A stretch of DNA of 64,000 nt from the NCBI GenBank assembly GCA_023846275.1, contig CM043878.1, forward strand, positions 7,681,501 to 7,745,500. The letters run 5' to 3'. The position numbers and the translations under genes are program-made. The notes under the pieces are model-generated. The model saw only the letters and a list, made by a program, of their open reading frames with translations. It was not told the origin of the DNA and made no database searches. Shown piece after piece: positions 1-13,500 of the stretch. Origin of the DNA: Vanilla planifolia. Its lineage: Eukaryota > Streptophyta > Magnoliopsida > Asparagales > Orchidaceae. Position 1 is the first letter of the stretch. Every line of letters begins with the position of its first letter.

Positions 1-1165
1 CAAATGATAATATAAGTTAATTCAAAAAAATAAAATAAAAAAGATTTGTGACTTCTTGAAGAAGATAATAAACTTGTCTTAAGATTAACCATCTTAAAGT
101 TGGAGGTTAATGGGATCCAAGTATGTCGACAATTTACAAGTGATGATATGTTCGATTTTGTTGACACATATGTCAATGTACATTTAAAATAATCATCTTT
201 TATATCAACAAATTGTATAGTTCATATCTATACAATGAAGCTCATCCATCAACTTTCATTGTTTGGATTTAGGAGTGTACGACAACCTATACTTTGAGTC
301 GTATTAAAGGTTGAAGATATTTTTACTCTCAAAGTGGTACTAAGATTGATGATTCAGTTGGGATTAAATAGATCACTTGGTTAAGCTTCCTATAAGCTTC
401 ACGATTTCAACTTGAACTAACCTAGTTTCAAATTCGATATATTATATTTCAATTTAATCCCATGGCAAATCAAAATACAAATTGAATTTTAAGCATTCTT
501 TAATGCGAACTTGTCTCCTTTCTCCACCTTCAAACTACAGAATCTTATCCTAATTTGAGCTTCTAATATAACCTTATAAAAATAAAAAAAAAATTGTAAA
601 CAAAATGTATACATACAATTACAATAATACTCTTTTGAAAATGTTAACAAATGATATAAAAAATCAATCACAATTTATTAAAGAAGACAACAAAATAATT
701 TCAAGATTAATCATCTTGAAGTTCTTAATGACATCTCTATATCATCAAATTACAAGCGATAATATGTTCAATTTTGTTGTCATAACACATCTAAAAAAAT
801 AATCTCTACATCAACAAATTATATAATTGATAAAAAATGTAATAACTCTCATCGATCAATTTTCGTTATTTGAATCGAGAAGTATATTATAACTTATATA
901 TTGAATCACATTTGAGATTGAAGATATTATCACTCTAAAAATAATACTACATTGATGACTAAATAGATCACTTGATTAAACTCCTATAAGCCATACAATT
1001 TCAACTTGAATTAATCTTGTTTGATAACCGATACATTATAGTTCAATTTAATTTCAATTCAAATCAAAATATAATTTGAGTTTTAAGTATTATTCAATAT
1101 AAATATTTCTCCTTTCTTTATTTTCAAACTAAATCATTTTATCCTAAGTTTGAATTTTAAATATA
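1..1165. repeat. Diverged ~0.6 kb tandem duplication, cut by the left window edge
   Basis: Two segments, about 59-570 and 681-1165, align along their whole length at an offset of about 600-620 bases. Matching landmarks in the same order include the 'aagaaga' start, the 'atcatctt' region, the block around 'aatagatcacttg' (366 and 963), and the closing 'cttatcctaa' region (about 545 and 1140). Identity looks roughly 70-75 percent by eye, so the duplication is old. No coding frame is maintained in either copy; the small frames here are not credible genes. It may be part of a longer array or of a transposable element that extends to the left. Confidence 0.75.
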
Positions 1166-1570
1166 TCCCAATAAAAACCAAAGACGGCTAAACCAAACCC
1201 ATACATCAGACCGCAAGCACCCATAGAACGCGCGTTTGAAAACGCCGACAGTTTGCGATACGTGTCTCTTGGTGGTTACCGACTTAACTAACGTCGAATT
1301 AAAAATCCTCCCATTGGAAACCCACCAAAATCGACAACACCCAAGTGCACCACGTGAACAATGAGGACACGTCATCTGTTGGAACCCAAAGTGGTCTTCC
1401 GGCGGCGGAAGTCCGCATAGAAGTATATTGTTTGTATTTTTTTAGTTCATTAGTTAATTCCGCATAATTGAATTTTACGCTTTTTGCCATTATATAATTA
1501 GGAGGTCCGCGTTTCATCCGTAAAGAAAATAATAAAATATTGGCGCATAGAAAAGTGGTGGAGGCAAGCG

Positions 1571-4500
1571 ATGGAGGAGCGGGAGGAAGACGACGACAAT
1601 GGAGAAGGCGTCGCTGGTTGCGGTGACGCCAGCTCTCCCGTTCTCTCGCAAGAAAGCTTCCTACAGGGAAATTTGCAGCACAACAGGAAACCTGTGGGGA
1701 GAGAACGGCTTCCCGGCGGCGCCGCCTCGACACGTAGTCCCATTTGCAAACAAAGCATCGACGAAGTCGGTGACCGCTTTATATTCGGTCGTTTCGGCGA
1801 AGAAGGGGGTTTCTCTAGCCGACCTTTGTTCTACTCCCCACCGCAGTCGTCTCTCCACTTGGAGGATATCCTACTCTCGAACCCTCACCTACCCCCGCCT
1901 GTGCCTCCATTACAAAACGTTGTCGGTGGGGGTGTCTCTGTCGATCTGGATTCCGGGCAAGTAAGCGCAGATAGCTCTCTATCTGACGGGGAGGGAACTC
2001 TTAGTCCGGACCAAACCATGTCAGAGTTTGGGGGTGGTCAGGGGGTTCTTCCGGAGTTCATGGGGAGTGGTGGCGGCACCGGAATTTTTGGCGTTCCTAT
2101 CCGGTCAGCGATGCACCAAGACCGGCCTCCGTCGCTGGAGCTCAGACCTCATCCGCTCCGGGAGACTCAGGCGGGATGCTTTCTGCGTACTATTGTGAGC
2201 TCAGGTTCTCAGCTCTGGGCCGGCTTGGAGTCGGGATTGCGGTTCTGGAACCTCGATGAAGTGTTCGAGTGTTGGAATGGGAAACCAGCGAAGAGAGGGG
2301 ACGAGGAGAGCGCACCTTTCTACGAATGTGACTGCAATTCGCCGGTGCTCTGTTTGGTGGCGGACGAGGCGACCGGGTTTGTTTGGAGTGGGCACAAGGA
2401 CGGAAAGGTCAGATCATGGAGAATCCCGAAGCAGTTTTCGGATGGCTGTTTACAGGAGGAAGGGTGTGGAAGATTTGGAGCAAACACGATAGGTGATGGT
2501 TCTGGTGATCCTGGGTCTGTATTCAGAGAAGGTCTCTCATGGCAAGCCCATCGCACTGCAGTGCTTTCGATGATCATTACTTCATATGGTAATTCAACTT
2601 GCAGCCCTCTATTCTAGTTTTCCTTCTGCCTTTGTGGGAATTTCAAAAAACAATTAAAATTAATTTATTTAATTGTATTGACTAATAACTCATTTTGGGG
2701 AAGTAAGACCTTTGCACTTTGTGGGGTGACAACATTAACCATTATTTGACAACTAACTCAAAATAACTACTTGGGTGACAATTACTCCTATACCTACATA
2801 AAAACCTCCTCTTTGTCCCAACTAAAACTATGCATGTGTTACTCGTTCCCACTCATAGTCATCCATTATGTTCATAGATTAGACAATCCACTTTCGATGG
2901 CAAAACGACAAGTGATCATGGGCAATGCCTCAAGGGAGTTGTTGACGTGGAAACTATGATTGTATGCTGAACAATCAAGCAACGACTATAAAGATTATAA
3001 AAAGTCGCAATCATGCACCAATCATAGGCTTATGGGCACAACCATGGATATTTTCACTAACTATAGAATGAGAAAAAGAAAGGTCATGGAGATCTAAGTT
3101 GGCCCCAATAAACTATTTGTTGAGATATTTCTCAACATTAATTATCCAAATTTTTGAATTAAAATATATTTAGTTGGATATAACATGTTTGATTTTTAGA
3201 TATTCTAATTTTGTTTTTGTCCAAGTAAATCAATCATATACATGAATAAGGTAACCTTTGGATCATGGTAGATTAGACAAAGATGTTGCACAAATTGTGT
3301 GTGCTGATCCCTTGGTGCACAGGTCACATATAGTCGAATCACTTGCATCTTCCCGTTCTCCATTTATTCTTTGGGCTGAATGTGAGTTCCATGAAATTTA
3401 ACTACATGTGTTACTGAAACCCAAACTATCGTAACACTTAGAAAAATAATATTCCACCTTCATCCATGTTATTAGTGGTACCTTGGTAAAGTATATGTGG
3501 GCTTTTTGGCTCTCAAGGATCGTCGCCTATATGTTGGGCGACAATGCATAACAGTATAGTTCCGAATGACCTGAATGGCTTTTTGGCTAGTGTCTACCAT
3601 CAAATAGACACCTATAGAAACATGATGTTCCTTTTGTCAAATAAGTTATTACTCTAAACAATTAAATAAATTAATTTTTTATTTTAAAAGAATTGCTGTT
3701 TGCTTTTCTGTCCAGTCTGTTATCTTAGCCTACGGCTTTTCTAACTTGTATCATCCATCTAACTCTATGTCTACCCTGGTCACGTTGTGGATCATTTGTT
3801 TGTTGTTGGTTTTTAAGAAGAGAAGCACCTCATTCAAAACAGCTTTTTAAGAAGAGAAGCACCTTATTCAAGGTGTTCGATGGAAACTTTATACTAAGAT
3901 ATGGGTAGTTTTTCTGATTCTAAGAACATTTTCCTTTTTTTGGCAAGCATGTGCATTTCTGTTGTCCTAACATCTTTTCGATTATTTGTTCACCATCTGT
4001 GAATTCCAGGTGACATATGGACTGGCACTGAAGCCGGGATTTTGAAAGCCTGGCCATGGGAATCTATTGAAAAGTCACTTTATCTAACAATAGAAGAAAG
4101 ACATATGGCAACTGTACTAGTGGAGAGATCATATGTTGATCTGAGGAGTCAGATCACTGAAAATGGAATGTGCTCCCTTCCAGCTGTAGATATCAGATTT
4201 CTGTTGTGTGATCATTCGAGATCTACAGTGTGGAGTGCTGGTGGTATAACATTCACACTATGGTAATCCCTCACCTCCCTTCTACATCTTCAAACTAATT
4301 TCGAATGCTAATACAATCTGGAAGCGAGATTGCTAATCTATGCCATTGGCTTGGTTGTCTTCTTTTTGGTTGTTTGATGTGTTGACCTCATTTTATCTTT
4401 GATCCATTCCAATCTTTCAGGGACTCTCGTAAAAGAGAACTTCTGAAAGTATTTAACATAGATGGTCATGTTGAAAATCAGCTGGATATAGCACAAACCA

Positions 4501-7500
4501 AGGAAGCACAAGTAGAGGATGAGATGAAGGTCAGGTTAACGAAGAAGGAAAAATCAGGATCTATGAGCTTTCTTAAACGCTCACGAAATGCCTTGATGGG
4601 TGCAGCTGATGCCGTTCGTAGGGTTGCACAAAAGGGAACATGCACAGAAGATAATCGAAGAACAGAAGCATTAGTCATAACAATGGATGGAATGATTTGG
4701 ACTGGGCTGTCAAATGGTTCACTTGTTCAGTGGGATGGAAATGGGAATAGGCAATGGGAAGTTCAGCATCATTTCTCTTCTGTCATGTGCTTATTTGCCT
4801 TTGGGATTCATTTGTGGGTTGGTTATTCAGATGGCACTGTTCAAATTTTGGATCTTGTAGGATCTTTGATTGGTGGGTGGGTTGCTCATGGTGGTCCTAT
4901 TATAAAGATGGATGTTGGTGCTTCTTATATCTTTACGTTAGCAAACCATGGGGGAATTCGTGGTTGGTGCCTGACATCTCCTGGACTAATTGATGACATC
5001 TTGCAAAGGGAACTGTCCAATAAGGAACTTGTATGTACAAAAATAGAACAACTGGAAATCTTAGTGGGCACTTGGAATGTTGGTCAAGGAAGAGCATCCT
5101 TTGACTCCCTGATTTCATGGCTAGGCTGTGCAGCAACAGACGTTGATCTAGTTGTTGTTGGCCTGCAAGAAGTTGAAATGGGTGCTGGCTCTTTAGCGAT
5201 AGCTGCAGCAAAAGAAACTGTAAGTCAGATTCAAACATCTTAAAGTAACATGCATTGCTTTGTATTCTTGTTTTGAAACGAACAATATTTGCTCACTGCC
5301 TCCATCAAGCACGATTAACTTTATCGTAAAATTAAAATTTTTACCTATTCTTGCTCCTGTTTTTTTATTTGTGATGTGTTGAGAGAAATTTTCGATACTG
5401 TAAAAGGAAGAAATATCTCATGGACATGGTGGTAGAAACCAAGATAAAGACCTAGCAATCAGGACCAGAGTTGTAGACTGAAAAGTTCAAGAAGTTAAAT
5501 GGAATTGTATGGCTAAACAGATCTACGAAGGAAACAACCAAACAAACCCTGATATTGTTGACACCAAAGAAGTGTCGAGTGAATTGCAATAGCCTCGAAG
5601 AGAGTTAGATAAAAGATTCAAACTATGAAGCAGCTCTCCTTAAGATGGGTGTTGGTGTTGACAGTTTTGGGAATGCAACAGAGGTCCTCAACACAAGATA
5701 GAGATATCAATTATCCAAATGCCATGGCATGAGAATCAGAACATGAGAGAATTTAGAAGAACCCACGATGTCAAAGATGTTGTAGGAAGCTGTGATACAA
5801 ATTGTTTGAAAGATGTTAACCAAAACATGATAAGTGGCAAAAAGCACTATGAGCTATGATGTATGTGTCATTGGTGTGAAGATGCACCTTAGGGATTGCC
5901 CAAGGGCATATTAGGGATAGTGTTAGGTTGGCTTAATTTGAACCAATGCAAATTTATGTCTTTTAGAATCTTCTAGAAGCTTTTAGACTTGATACACATC
6001 TATAAGCATCAAGCCTATGGTTTTTGGTGAGCCCCAAGAGGTGGAATCTCAATTTAGGGAGAGAAAATTGGTTATAATTAGTGAAAGGAATTTAAACATG
6101 CTTTTGCAGCCAAACTCATCCAACAATTCAAGTAGTCCATGAAGGAACCAGATTTCCTTCATAGCTGTACCTACTCTACCTCCATCCCATTGTCTATCTC
6201 CATATGATATTCTTCTAATCTACTTTAAAGAAGAGAAATGATCTGCTCCAACAATAGACTTAAGATTTAAAGGGGTCATTCTTCATCTAGTTCTTTGAAT
6301 AAGGAAAGGTAGCATTTTATCTTCCAAAAATTTATGTTGGGGAATAGGGAATGTGGAGTATACGCCACCCAAAGATAAAAAAAAAATTATATTGCCTATG
6401 ATCATTTCCATTGATGGTAAACCAGAAAGTGGCATGCAGAGAAGAAAATGAGAAACACCATCGCACTCTCTCTCTTTGTGATCAGCAAACATGGAACGGA
6501 AGGGAGCATGTTGATTGCGAAGATCTGAAATGGTTTTTTATTGAGTTGTTGATCTTTTCTGTGAAGCTGTGGTTGATGAAGAGAAAAGAGAAAAAAATTA
6601 AGGTCCATCAAATTTTAGATCAAGAAGCTTGTGGGTGGTAGGGTCTTTGAATGGGACTATGATATTCAGTTTATAAGTTTTCTCTGTTTTGACACATTCG
6701 TGAACCTTTTGGTTAGTACCTTGTAGTTCTTGGTTTAATAGAAACCATTAATTTTGCATTTCAACTTTCAAAACTGAATTTTTTATATAGGTTTATATTC
6801 TGTACGTGGTCATCGGTTAGCATAATGAAGGCTTAATCAAATGCAAACATGAAAAACCGAGCAACTGCAAGTTCTCTTCTTGTACTAACATTCTTTTACT
6901 GGATGTAGATTGGACTTGAGGGGAGTGCTAATGGACAGTGGTGGCTGGATACTATTGGTAAGATTCTAGATGAAGGAACATCATTTGAACGTATTGGCTC
7001 TAGGCAGCTAGCTGGATTGCTCATTGCTTCATGGTACATACTTTTTAGGTTTGCAATTTTCTTTTATTTCATCATTGTTTGTGGTTTGTTAGGAGTTACT
7101 CCACTTTTCCAAATAATTTTTGCCTTTTTTTTTCCTTCTGATTAGTTTGGTATTCTTTTCTATCTTTCAGGGTTAGGAAGAGCATTAGGCCAGGTGTTGG
7201 CGATGTTGATGCAGCAGCTGTAGCATGTGGCTTTGGAAGAACAATTGGAAATAAGGTATCCTTGCACCCCACAAACCCATCTAAACACCAGAAGAAATGA
7301 TAAAAGGTTATTTACTGGCATTCCTGAGAAGATCGAGCCTATTTACGTGGGACAAGAACAAGAAACTGTTCATAGGTTCAAATTTAAAAGAGCAAAGCGA
7401 GAAAAACATCTAATGTGGAAGCTTTAGCATATCCTTGAACAAGTTCAGCCAAAGTCTAAGAAGCAATGCTCACATGAACATTACCAAAATATCTAAGAAG

Positions 7501-10500
7501 TACAGAGAGTCACGTAGGAAAGATATATATTAGGTATTTCCATTAATAACTAGATAAAAACAGTAAATAATGGATGTAATAATTAATGTCTTTTTTAAAG
7601 ATGTTTTTTCTATGCATCTATTGAAGTGTTGCTTATATAAAGGATACCAGGTTCCCCTCTAAGATGAAATGAAATAAAATATATTTTTTTTTTGTACATG
7701 TCAAATTCATCTAATCCTCCTTGGCCTAATCCTGACCACCCATCTTCCACTTTTGCTCTCCTTTGCAGTGATTCTAGCATGAGCACAAACCTGAACTAGG
7801 CTCTAAAACCTTTTCCTTGCCTTCCCTCATCTTCCTGTGAAAAAGACCTACCATCGTTGAGCTCTCCTTGAAAAAACATCCCACCACAACATCTTCATGA
7901 CAAACTTTTTGGTGACACCCTCCACTACCAAACTTTTTGGCCCATCCTATGACAGCATTTGCTATAATAAGCTGCCCTACTCACTGTGGCTTATCCTACA
8001 ACACCTCTTTATTTTGGCAGTCAGTTCCCCTCATTGTTGCTCCTCCTTAATGAACTGCCCTTCTCTGTATGGTTGTATTGTCATTTGTCCTCATCCTTTC
8101 CCTAAAATCAATGGCTGCAAGGCTCTGCCTCCTTCTTTGATGCCTACCTTATCATGCAATTATCTCTAATTGTTGTTGCCTATTTCAAAAAAAAAAGAAC
8201 CTATGCTATCTTTCTTCATGATATTCTATCATAAACTAATAAGAATTTTCTTAGTATCCATTATTTTATCAATTATACTATTTTCAACATGACATCCAAT
8301 TTAAATAAATTTATTGCTAGCATAACAATCAAGGTGATTGATTCAAACTACCTCTTGTGATGCTAAGTATTTAAAATTTTTCTTATTGAACAAAAAAATT
8401 AAATCTTCTTTTAGAACTTCCTTTGAGTAACGAGGATAAGAATTTTACCTGTACAAAATATAGCAAAAAAGATGAATGTAATCATGTATTTGTCTTTGTA
8501 CAAAATGAAATAAGATATTTTCTTCTCAAATATGTTTTTTGATTATGCTTGAGAAGATTTGGGATATGCTTTATAAGATGTATTCCTAAGAGAAGAACAT
8601 CTCTCAATTTTTTCGATTATTTGAGGTCTTCAATTTATATTAAAATAATATCGACCTTCATAGGAGTATTTCAATGCTCTGTGAGGAGCCCTTAAAGATA
8701 CTTGTGTATCATCTATTGATCGTTAATCCTCTGCATCAAAAGGCCAAGTGTGAAGAGTTCATTGCAAAATTTCTTTCTATATAGAGGGTTCCTTGCGAAT
8801 GGTTTGTTATCAAATTTTCGCTAGTGGACAAGCAAAGACTCTTTTCAATTGCCTTCTCTAAAGTAATTAGTGTCTCCACTACCTTCGATAACCCTAATAT
8901 ATCTTCCATTGGAACTTGTGCTATAGTATTCATGATCAAGAATGGATACAATAAAGCTTTTGAACCTAATCATTGTTTTGACCCTTCTTGACCTTCTCAT
9001 TGTTGCTCTCATTTTGTTCGTATCAAGTATATACTTGAGAAGCATTTACTCAAATTTGGGAACTTCAGCATGTCAATACTATCACTGTTGATGTACCTCC
9101 AAGATGTTTCCTTTTAAAAATGGTGGTCTCATTCTACTCTAACTCAAGATGAGAATGATAAATTTAAGCAAACCTAGCATCTCTTATAGCAATCAAATGC
9201 TTTCTTCTCAATTCAAGCTATATGTGTTATTTCATGTGTCTGTAATGCTCTCTATGTTGACTCCTGAATGTTATATTCTAATGCAACTTACCACATCACT
9301 ACTGATCATTCTACCTTTTTCAGTTTTCATTTTATCTTAGTCATTACCTTTTATTTGCATTGCATATGCTTTCATCTCTTTTTTTGTGGGTGTAAGATCC
9401 ATTTTTAGTATCTAAAAATTTCTCTCTCAACTTTGTTCTTTACTCATATAAATTTTCTATGAGATTTCAATCTACTAGTCAACAAACAAAAATACTTTAT
9501 TGGTTTGTAATATTGTATCCCAAATATTATGTTTTTACAATTTGATCGTGAGGACACTAAAGTGGTGGTCATGAAGGTGGCACTTCATATTTCTTGGATA
9601 TTAGTATTATATCTATCACTCCTAAAGTGTTATTTACTTCTATACCTCCATTCCAATGGCATTGTTATTTAGTTCATCCATTCCTTCTCGAAAAGTAGTT
9701 TCTTTCTCTTGAGTCTTTTAATTTTGAGTATGATTTTTATGCGTTAGGAGAGCGTTATCCTCTTGGATTGAATAATAAATGTCTACTCTATTTGAGTTAA
9801 TCATTTTGACATTTGTCCTTTCAAGTGGAATATCTAAATGAATCTTATTAGTTTTTCTCCTTTGTCAATGATTTTTCTTGAGAAACTCGTATTTATCTTT
9901 CAATAAAAAGATCTCAGGGCCAGGAATAATATGATCCTATTTTAATAATATCAAGATCTATTTCTCTACTACTATTCATATTATTTACGTTGACAATATC
10001 CTAATATTCATATTCTGTGTTATCAATGCTCTTGAGTTTATTCAAAAATCTATCTATTTTTATTTTGCTTGGCATTATGTATTAGACATGTTGATCGTAT
10101 ACATCTCAACAAAATTGATACTTGATATTTCCCATACACTTCTAATTTTGAGGAAATGTCTAACAACTTGGGGGACATTAAGCTTAATGCATGTTATTTT
10201 TATAGTCAAATTCCTTCATCCTAGATGGTGTTACTCCCATTTTTATTTGGACTCCAAAAACTATCCTTCTTCGTTATCACTTTAAGAGTCTTATGTTGTG
10301 CCTTTTTTGTTTGTCTACTTATCCCTAGGCTTTACAAGTCTTCTCAGGTGCTTGTATCTTTCTTGGCTACTTTCGTAGCCAAAAGGGGTATCATTATTAT
10401 AATCCTATTGGAGATCGTCTCTATAATTATGTGGATGTTATATTCTTTGAATTAACTCCATATTTCTCATACCCATAAGAGGCATTGCAAATTTCCTCAT

Positions 10501-13500
10501 CCTTTTTCCTTAACTCCATAGCTAGAACTACCATCATCCTTTTGACCTTGACTTACATATAACCTTGTGAAGAGAGCTATTTTCATTCTCATACTCACCA
10601 GGAAGTACACACAGCCATGGATGAAGAAAGATATTGATGCTCGTTGATGTGTGTTTACTTGTAAAGAAAAGCTGGATGGTACCATTGTCAAGTTCAAGGC
10701 TCGATTGTTTACCGAAGCCTTCACTTAGACATTTGACATCTATTATTATGAGACATTTATCTTGTTTCATGACTTATTGAATTTGCATCTTACTCTTTCT
10801 TACAATCAATCATGAATAGCCTATTTCAACTTGTATTCAAAAATGCTTTTTCTATATGGTGACCTTTAAGAATTTGTATAAATGAAACAATCATAAGGGA
10901 GTTGATGCTTGGACAGATTGCAACCTAAAAAAAGCTATTTAAAACCTAGAACAAAATCCCAAAAGCTTGGTTCGAAAAGTTCATCCAAATTCTTGTTGTC
11001 TTTGGATGCCATGCAAATCATTCCATGTTTTTAAAGGAAAATGATTGTGATATTATCATTTGTGTTGTTTATATAAATGATATTATCATCTCTAGAAGTG
11101 ACTTCTTTGGAATTGAAATTACGAGAGTATTTAATAGGCATTTTGTTACAATAAATATGGATGCCTATGATTCTTGGGATTAAGATAGCTCATTGCAAAT
11201 AAGGAATTGCTTTATCTTAACAAAACTATACTCTTGATTTACTTCCAGAAGCAAGTTTACTTGGTGCCAAGCTCGTTAAGACTTTAATTGATTTTAACAT
11301 GTAGTTTAAGGATGATGATAGAAAGCTCTTGGAAGATAAATCTTTTTCCAAATGATTTGTAAGCAAATCGATCAACTTAGTTGCTTTTTTCAAGCAAAAA
11401 TCTTTAATTCAAATGTCATCAACTAGTTTATGGAGAAGCTCAAGCAAGTTCGCTTGGATGTTGTTAGAAGAGTAATTTAATATGTTAAATGGGTGCCCAA
11501 AAAAGGGTGGTTATTTGTATTGCATTGTCATCTGAAGATCAAGGCATTTTGTAAGGACAATTGTACTAGTTCAAATGACAAACAATACATTTTAGGTTAT
11601 TGAATATTTTTGGGAGGAAATCTAACATTTGGAGAAGCAAGAAACAAGTGTTGATCACTTTGTCTATGCTAAAGCTAAGTGTCGAATCACAATTTATTCA
11701 ACTTCTGAGATGTAATAAATGAAACATTTACTTAAAGAATTTGGTTTGTGTCCAAAATCATTACCCATGTATTACAATAGTCAGGTTTCTATTTCACGTT
11801 ATAAGCAAGCTAGTCCTTCATAAGTGAACTAAACATATCAAAGTTGATTGCCAATTTATTAAAGAAATCAACATGAGTTAGAAGATTTGCACTTGACTTC
11901 TTCCCCAAAACAGCCAGTTGATATGCCTCCAAGTCTTTCATAGTAAATTGTGAGAAGATGAGCATGATTGATATCTAGACTCAAATTTGGAGAGCATTAG
12001 AATATAAAATATAAAAATCTCCATAAAAATAACAAGCTTAATTATTAGTGTAATAATTGAGTTACTTCATATTTTTCTTCTTCTATGCATCTCTTTGGTT
12101 AGTTCTTATATAAAGTCCACTAATTTTCTCTTGTGATCAAGTGAAATAAATTTTTTTCCCTTTACGATGTCACTACAAGTTCGAGTTGGTAATCCTCTGT
12201 AAACACAGAAAAAGTAAAAGTTATCATTTGAGAATTAAACATTACATATAAGTTATGGGAAAAAAGTTTATATATAGGCCTAAAAAACTAGATCTACCAA
12301 AGAGAACTAACATAAAATCCATCGTGCATTTATGGAATACGAAGTATGTTTATATGTTTTAAACTAATGCAAATTCTCACACATGATACAGTATGTTAGA
12401 CAATGATAAGGTGCAAGTGATGGCTGGAAAATTTGCAACTATCAATTGGTAAAATAAATGATTTGTGTTGACACTCAGCATAATCAGAACTTGTGAGATA
12501 ATAACAAAGATAATCTTTAAAGTCAATTACTTACAAAACAATTTTTTGTTTCCTATTGTAGAAGCAATCACAATGCTTTTTTCACCAAAACTAAACAAAA
12601 TATCAAAAAAGCATATTTAAGTAGAACATGGATTTTTTCACTTCAAATATTTTGGATTCCATGCTTTTCCTTGATAGTTTGATTCCATGCTTTTACTATT
12701 GAGCCATATGTCATCATCTAAGCAGATCTTGTTGAGTGAGCAATTAGCTCTATCTAAAAAGCACTCTCAATTTTCTCCTAAGACTCAAACTAGTTTTAAT
12801 ATTTTGCTGATTTTACTCTTGCCACTCATTTGGAGTGTTACAAGATTTCAAACCACTACGTGATCATGGTAGTAGCATTATGAACATAGTCGCATAAACA
12901 AATAACATTGCCAATTGAACCATGCCCTAGTTAAATCCATGTGTCTTTAATGACCATAATCATACTTATCATCTAACCTATTGTTATGATGGAGGGTTTG
13001 GTACATTATGCACAAAAATTGGTAGGTTATAGATTTTAGTTGAATATAGATAGTTGTCTATCGCATTAAACCAAATACGTCTAATTGTTGAGGTAGTAAA
13101 TGGGGCATTGTAACACAGCATTGACTCGACTAGAAGAATTATTTCATTTAATTACAAGACAAAAAAATGTGTCATTTAGCTCAAAATATAAAAATAGTCT
13201 CAAACATGATGTTAAACTTTTGATCCATATGTGATTTGTTTGATAATATAAAATCATTATCTTATTATATTAATATTTTTTTTTAAAGTATTTCAAATTA
13301 TGTATCTTAAAATTATCTAAATAAATTAATTGGATCATTAATTCAAAGGTTTAATTGATAGTGTTTATTGAGAACATAATAAACACAAACATGAAATTTG
13401 AAAACATTTGGAGTTCTTTATGAAGTCTTTTTATTTGGTTTTTAGAATGTAAGTTTTATAGTAATATTTTGGACGATAACAATGATGTTTTGAGTGTGTG

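Noticed and set aside
1299-1758. Open frames on the minus strand upstream of and overlapping exon 1 of the FRA3-like gene
   Set aside because: They are low in conserved features, rich in Ser/Arg/Pro from GC-rich antisense sequence, and overlap the true exon.
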